Below, in pieces: positions 6,864 through 9,991 of a stretch of DNA of 9,991 nucleotides. Position numbers and translations under genes: made by a program. The notes below the pieces were generated by a model. That model was given only the letters and a program-made list of their open reading frames with translations. It searched no databases and was not told the origin of the DNA. Source of the DNA: CAYLLN01 sp036496265 (GTDB lineage Bacteria > Planctomycetota > Planctomycetia > Pirellulales > Pirellulaceae); assembly GCA_036496265.1 (NCBI GenBank), contig DASXLL010000007.1, forward strand, positions 1-9,991, written 5' to 3'. The first letter of the stretch is position 1. The number at the start of each line of letters is the position of its first letter.

Positions 6864-7667
6864 ATGAATCCAGTCGATCATCTGTTTCAAAACCTCGGCC
6901 AATCCGGTCGCAAGGCCTTCATGCCCTTCGTGACGGCCGGCGATCCTGATTTGGACTTCACGGCTGACGTGATCCGCGAGCTCGACCGCCGCGGCTGCTC
7001 AATGTGCGAAGTCGGCATTCCCTACAGCGACCCAATTGCCGACGGCCCGGTCATCCAAGCGTCGTACACGCGGGCTTTGGCCAAAAAAATCAAGCTCGCC
7101 GACATCATCAAGATGCTCAGCCGCGTGTCGCGCGACGTGAAAATGCCGCTCGTCACAATGGTCAGCTACGCGATCGTCTATCGCTACGGCCTGGAAAAAT
7201 ACATTGCCGAAGTCAAGGCCGCCGGCGTCAGCGGCGCGATCGTGCCCGACCTGCTCGTCGAGGAATCAGCTGAGCTGGCCGACGTCTGCAAAGCGGCCGA
7301 TTTCAATCTTATCCAGCTCGTCACGCCGACCACGCCGCGCGATCGCGCCGTCCGTATCGCTCAATCCAGCACTGGCTTCCTCTATTACGTCTCCGTAACC
7401 GGCATCACGGGCGAGCGCACCGTGCTGCCCCCTTCGCTAACCGATAACGTCGCCTGGCTGCGGACCCAGACCGATCTGCCCATCTGCATCGGCTTCGGCA
7501 TCAGCCAGCCGGAGCACGTCAAACTCCTCGCTCCCGTCGCCGGCGGCCTGATCGTCGGCTCCGCCATCGTCCGTCGCATCGCCGACGCCGCCACCAAACC
7601 CCGCCCGTCCGTCCTAAAGGACGTCGGCGACTACGCCGCCACCCTCCTCGCCGCCCTGCCCTCGTAG
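6864..7667 (+). CDS. trpA: Tryptophan synthase alpha subunit
   Basis: Cleaves indole-3-glycerol phosphate to indole and glyceraldehyde 3-phosphate, the first half of the last step of tryptophan synthesis, in a complex with TrpB. The 267 residues match the usual length. Catalytic Glu49 (CEVGIPYSDP) and Asp60 (ADGPVIQ) fall at the same numbers as in the enterobacterial enzyme. The phosphate-binding and barrel segments YYVSVTGITGER, ICIGFGIS and GGLIVGSAIV are present, and the N-terminal FMPFVTAGDPD is typical. The gene starts 42 nt after the activator with an ATG and no strong ribosome binding site. No trpB or other trp gene is in the window, so trpA is separated from its usual partner here. 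Nothing points to attenuation control. Confidence 0.96.
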   Translation: MNPVDHLFQNLGQSGRKAFMPFVTAGDPDLDFTADVIRELDRRGCSMCEVGIPYSDPIADGPVIQASYTRALAKKIKLADIIKMLSRVSRDVKMPLVTMVSYAIVYRYGLEKYIAEVKAAGVSGAIVPDLLVEESAELADVCKAADFNLIQLVTPTTPRDRAVRIAQSSTGFLYYVSVTGITGERTVLPPSLTDNVAWLRTQTDLPICIGFGISQPEHVKLLAPVAGGLIVGSAIVRRIADAATKPRPSVLKDVGDYAATLLAALPS

Positions 7668-7687
7668 GATAGGCGTCCCGCCTGTCA
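7667..7687 (+). repeat. Dispersed palindrome, copy 3
   Basis: GATAGGCG (7668-7675) pairs with CGCCTGTC (7679-7686) over 8 bp with one G-T wobble around a TCC loop. It starts directly at the trpA stop codon. There is no T-run, so it is at best a weak terminator or mRNA 3'-end stabiliser. It matches the element at 2750-2770 (minus strand) at 17 of 21 positions and the loop-less copy at 380-394. Confidence 0.6.
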
Positions 7688-7692
7688 CAGAC

Positions 7693-7708
7693 CCACTCAC
7701 CACTCACC
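7693..7708. repeat. Heptamer tandem duplication
   Basis: CCACTCA occurs twice in a row, followed by CC (period 7), 5 nt past the palindrome at 7667-7687. The composition differs from the duplication at 2731-2745, but period and position relative to the palindrome agree. Confidence 0.5.
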
Positions 7709-7822
7709 TACTCGCCACGCACTCCTCCACGAATTCCGCCCACATCGACCTTGACTCATTTCGCATCCGAATCAATAGTTGAATATTGATGGGTTTCACA
7801 GTCGCAAGAGCGGCTGCCGGCT

Positions 7823-7867
7823 GACGCAAGACGGCGTCGGAACGAAACCGGGCAGGGTCATCGTTCC
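7823..7867 (+). promoter_or_regulatory. Foldable leader with two consecutive hairpins before the unassigned gene
   Basis: GACGC (7823-7827) pairs with GCGTC (7834-7838). Immediately after, GGAACGA (7839-7845) pairs with TCGTTCC (7861-7867), with a possible inner ACC/GGT stem (7847-7849 with 7856-7858) closing a 6-nt loop. This lies 70-115 nt before the start codon at 7938. It could be a structured 5' leader, a repeat, or the end of the trpA transcript. It matches no riboswitch class that I can recognise. Confidence 0.3.
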
Positions 7868-7937
7868 CCCGAAACCGCCCCCTTGAGTCACCTCTCCGCT
7901 GATGCGAGCAGCAGCTCGAAACGGAGAGAGTGTTTTC

Positions 7938-8471
7938 ATGACCGATTTCGCCCGCGGCGGCGTTCTCGCCCGCTTTTTCGCCGGTATTTGCGAGTATGTC
8001 TTCGAAGGCCGCATTGGCCTGGCCGACCCGCCCCTGGTCGATTATCTCAGCGGCCTGATGCTCCGCTTCGCCCGGCTGGACTCGGTCCACCGTGTCCGCA
8101 ATCTCGCCGGCCGCCCCGTCGTCGAAGTCGCCGACATGCTCACCGAAGCTGAAAGTCGCATCGGCCTCGCCCGCCGCGATGTCCACCGCCACATCGGCGA
8201 CGTGACGCTCTTTTGGACCGGCGTCTATCCCGAAACCCTGCCTGCCCTCAAAGCCGTCGAGAAGAAGGACTTCTTCGTCGATTATTGCGCCCAAGGCAAG
8301 CGAGCCTATTACATCGCCAGCACCATCAAAACCGACCGCACCGAAGATACCCCCAACGACATCCTCCACCGCCTCAGCCACCAATTCGAAATGTGCGCCT
8401 ACGGCCTTGGTGAAGTCCGCCGCGAATGGGAACGCAAAGGCGACGAAGGCCAGCGACTATTAGTCGAGTAG
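7938..8471 (+). CDS. Conserved-looking protein of unknown function
   Basis: I do not recognise the family. The 177 residues are soluble in character: no signal peptide, no membrane segment, many Arg, Asp and Glu. The first 75 residues look largely helical (ARFFAGICEYVFEGRIGLAD, then DYLSGLMLRFARLDSVHRVR). Distinctive stretches are HRHIGDVTLFWTGVYPE (about 87-103) and CAQGKRAYYIAST (about 119-131). An N-terminal extension to 7902 is open, but I chose the ATG at 7938 because GGAGAGAG at 7923-7930 is a good ribosome binding site. Codon use matches its neighbours, so it is a real gene and not a recent import. It stands alone between trpA and thpR with repeat-rich spacers on both sides, so context gives no functional clue. 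Confidence 0.85.
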   Translation: MTDFARGGVLARFFAGICEYVFEGRIGLADPPLVDYLSGLMLRFARLDSVHRVRNLAGRPVVEVADMLTEAESRIGLARRDVHRHIGDVTLFWTGVYPETLPALKAVEKKDFFVDYCAQGKRAYYIASTIKTDRTEDTPNDILHRLSHQFEMCAYGLGEVRREWERKGDEGQRLLVE

Positions 8472-8483
8472 TATTCTGTAGTA

Positions 8484-8500
8484 GGCACACTCCTTGTGCC
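8484..8500 (+). repeat. Hairpin after the unassigned gene
   Basis: GGCACA (8484-8489) pairs with TGTGCC (8495-8500) around a 5-nt CTCCT loop, 12 nt past the stop codon. No T-run follows. It may act as a 3'-end structure or be part of the repeat cluster that continues to 8711. Confidence 0.45.
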
Positions 8501-8534
8501 GTCCGAGTACCTGCGCCGCCGCCCAGTCAGGTAG

Positions 8535-8570
8535 GGTGGGACCAGCGAGCGCAGCTCGCGCCGGCTCACC
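8535..8570 (+). repeat. Long imperfect hairpin
   Basis: GCGAGC (8545-8550) and GCTCGC (8554-8559) form a perfect 6-bp stem around a GCA loop. Outside it, CC/GG and GGTGGG/CTCACC (8535-8540 with 8565-8570) extend the stem, with two small mismatches, a 3-nt asymmetry and one wobble. No T-run follows. The whole has the look of a dispersed repeat element and not of a terminator. Confidence 0.5.
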
Positions 8571-8578
8571 ATCTGGGA

Positions 8579-8711
8579 AGCTCCAAATCTCAAGCTCCAA
8601 ATCTCAAACAAATTCAAAGCACGAAATCTAGAATGTCGAAACAACTGTTTTGAACATTTCAATCATTGTACATTGGTGCTTGTTTGTGATTTGATGCTTG
8701 GTTCTTGGTGA
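8579..8711. repeat. AT-rich intergenic repeat block
   Basis: This block is strikingly poorer in GC than the rest of the window. It opens with two tandem copies of AGCTCCAAATCTCA (8579-8592 and 8593-8606). AAATCTCAAACAA (8599-8611) recurs inverted, with one mismatch, as TTGTTTGTGATTT (8680-8692). The pattern of outward inverted arms around an AT-rich core resembles a small non-coding mobile or dispersed repeat. The right edge runs into the ribosome binding site of thpR, so the repeat may supply part of that gene's expression signals. No coding potential is seen. Confidence 0.55.
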
Positions 8712-8721
8712 TTCTCCTCGC

Positions 8722-9309
8722 ATGGCCCGCCTCCGCACTTTCATAGCCGTCGAGCTGTCCCCTCGCGTGATTACTCGCGCCGCCAAGTTGATCGACGCGC
8801 TGCGAATCACCGACGCTGAAATCAACTGGGTCCGCCCCGAGCAAATGCACCTCACGCTCAAATTTCTGGGCGACGTGCCCGACACAGAAACGCCTGAAAT
8901 CTGCCGCGTGGTCGATCAAGTTGCCGCCGAATTCGAGCCCTTTGAGATCATCTGCCGGGGCGTGGGCGCTTTTCCTAAAAATGCCGACCCGCGCACGCTC
9001 TGGATTGGCATCCAGGACGGCGCCGACGAGCTAAAGAAGCTGCAAGCCGCCATCGACGACGCCTTTAAAACCGAGCTCGGCTATGGCAAAGAACAACGCG
9101 CCTTCCATCCGCATCTCACTATCGGCCGCGTCAAGCACGTGCCGCCGCAAAGCCGCCACCAGGTCACTGAGCTGATCGAAAACCACGCCAATTTCGACGC
9201 CGATCTGGCCATCATCGACGAAGTCGTCACCTTCGCCAGCTTTCTCGGCCGCGGCGGCCCCATGCACGATCCGCTCGGCCATGCCGAGCTTCGCGGCAGG
9301 CCGAAATGA
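8722..9309 (+). CDS. thpR: RNA 2',3'-cyclic phosphodiesterase (2H family, 2'-5' RNA ligase-like)
   Basis: Member of the 2H phosphoesterase superfamily; the family opens 2',3'-cyclic phosphates on RNA and can join tRNA halves through a 2'-5' bond in vitro. The 195 residues match the usual 175-195. Both catalytic HxT motifs are present: His43-Leu-Thr45 in MHLTLKFLGDV and His131-Leu-Thr133 in HPHLTIGRVK. The N-terminus RTFIAVEL is typical of bacterial members. The ATG at 8722 is preferred over an in-frame TTG at 8698 because GGTGA at 8707-8711 gives a 10-nt-spaced ribosome binding site and because the family starts here. It sits between an unassigned gene and rpe, 79 nt from the latter. The physiological substrate is unknown in most bacteria. 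Confidence 0.93.
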   Translation: MARLRTFIAVELSPRVITRAAKLIDALRITDAEINWVRPEQMHLTLKFLGDVPDTETPEICRVVDQVAAEFEPFEIICRGVGAFPKNADPRTLWIGIQDGADELKKLQAAIDDAFKTELGYGKEQRAFHPHLTIGRVKHVPPQSRHQVTELIENHANFDADLAIIDEVVTFASFLGRGGPMHDPLGHAELRGRPK

Positions 9310-9388
9310 GCCTGATCGACGGCCAGATTTGGTCCTCCAAGTAGCTCCAGTCGTTGTGCTAAGAAAAGTAGAAAGAGAAAAAACACAC

Positions 9389-9991
9389 GTGACCGACAGC
9401 AAAAAACGCCCGATCCACCTCGCCCCCTCCATCCTCGCCGCCGATTTCGCGCGCCTTGGCGAACAAGTGAAAGCCGTTGAAGCCGCCGGCGCTGATCGCA
9501 TTCACGTTGATGTCATGGACGGCCATTTCGTTCCAAACATCTCGATCGGCGTGCCGATTGTCAAATCATTGCGTCCCGTGACGAAGCTGCCGCTCGAAAC
9601 GCATTTGATGATCGAGAACCCCGATCTCTATCTCGAAGCCTTTGCCGCGGCCGGCTCGAGTACGCTCATCGTCCACTGGGAAGATAATGCCAACCTCCAT
9701 CGCACCGTCCACGAAATCCGCCGCCTCGGCCTCAAAGCCGGCGTCGCCATCAACCCCGCCACGCCGGCCAACGTGCTGACCGAGATTATCGCCGATCTGG
9801 ACCTCGTTCTCGTGATGACCGTCAATCCGGGCTTCGGTGGGCAGAAATTCATCGAAAGTGTGGTTCCCAAGATTCAGCAAGTGCGGCAGATGATCGATGA
9901 GCGTGGCTTGACTTGCGACCTCGAAATCGATGGCGGCGTCGATGCAGTAACCGCGCCGCGCGGCGTTGCCTCCGGGGCCAACGTGCTCGTC
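9389..9991 (+). CDS. rpe: Ribulose-phosphate 3-epimerase, 3' end outside the window
   Basis: Interconverts ribulose 5-phosphate and xylulose 5-phosphate in the pentose phosphate and Calvin cycles. The first 201 residues of an expected 220-230 are present and the frame stays open to the window edge. Metal and catalytic residues are in place: Ser14 in LAPSILAADFARLG, His39 and Asp41 in IHVDVMDGHFVPN, His72 in ETHLMIENPD and Asp181 in LEIDGGV. The phosphate loop VNPGFGGQKFI (near 154-164) is intact. The start is a GTG at 9389 following a purine-rich stretch (9361-9383) without a classical ribosome binding site; no nearer in-frame ATG fits the family start. It may share a transcript with thpR, 79 nt upstream. 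Confidence 0.95.
   Translation, partial: MTDSKKRPIHLAPSILAADFARLGEQVKAVEAAGADRIHVDVMDGHFVPNISIGVPIVKSLRPVTKLPLETHLMIENPDLYLEAFAAAGSSTLIVHWEDNANLHRTVHEIRRLGLKAGVAINPATPANVLTEIIADLDLVLVMTVNPGFGGQKFIESVVPKIQQVRQMIDERGLTCDLEIDGGVDAVTAPRGVASGANVLV

Noticed and set aside
6072..6902. 276-codon minus-strand open frame opposite the AAA+ part of the activator
   Set aside because: Shadow of the conserved plus-strand AAA+ and helix-turn-helix coding sequence; the translation shows no domain.
7796..7880. Possible cyclic-di-GMP (GEMM) riboswitch because of a GACGCAAG stretch
   Set aside because: The conserved AGGGCAAA partner segment and the paired helices of that class are not present.
7704..8384. 226-codon minus-strand open frame opposite the unassigned gene
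   Set aside because: Considered because the plus-strand gene is unassigned, but the plus strand has the better ribosome binding site and gene direction matches all neighbours; the antisense protein is a low-complexity Gly/Ala/Asp-rich shadow.
9306..9344. Tiny 12-codon frame overlapping the thpR stop (ATGA)
   Set aside because: Too short, with no supporting signal; most likely chance.
9900..9991. Possible frameshift near the end of rpe
   Set aside because: The frame continues with the expected IDGGV and GANVLV segments to the window edge; the gene is simply cut by the boundary.

Overview
The window looks like a chromosomal stretch from a GC-rich planctomycete, probably of the Pirellulales type. 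That placement is inferred from gene content and style, not from a marker gene. The clues are a class III and a class I glutamine synthetase side by side, a sigma-54 activator with FHA and GAF domains, a VapBC-like pair of a planctomycete-looking type, and intergenic regions full of short palindromes and AT-rich repeats. All nine protein genes lie on the plus strand. I see no rRNA, tRNA, CRISPR array or insertion sequence.

Layout: 1-447 is a non-coding region with several small inverted repeats, a good sigma-54-type promoter match at 349-364 and a ribosome binding site for the first gene. 448-2628 is a class III glutamine synthetase, closed by a strong intrinsic terminator (2677-2709). 2780-4192 is a class I glutamine synthetase with a tyrosine at the usual adenylylation position. 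4273-4970 holds a small antitoxin-like gene overlapping a PIN-domain toxin by 4 nt. 4986-6821 encodes an FHA-GAF-AAA+-Fis sigma-54 activator, starting only 15 nt after the toxin stop. 6864-7667 is trpA (tryptophan synthase alpha), without trpB nearby. 7938-8471 is a 177-residue protein I cannot assign, behind a leader that can fold. 8722-9309 is thpR (RNA 2',3'-cyclic phosphodiesterase / 2'-5' RNA ligase family). 9389-9991 is rpe (ribulose-phosphate 3-epimerase), cut by the window end.

Functionally, the left half is about ammonium assimilation and its possible control. Two unrelated glutamine synthetases sit together, the first has a sigma-54-type promoter, and a sigma-54 activator lies 800 nt past the second. 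A regulatory link is plausible but not shown by the sequence. The right half is a run of unrelated housekeeping genes separated by repeat-rich spacers.

No clear new biological system is visible. The best leads are the sigma-54-type promoter before the class III synthetase, a recurrent short palindrome (380-394, 2750-2770, 7667-7687) with period-7 duplications beside two copies, the foldable leader before the unassigned gene, and the AT-rich repeat block that ends at the thpR ribosome binding site.
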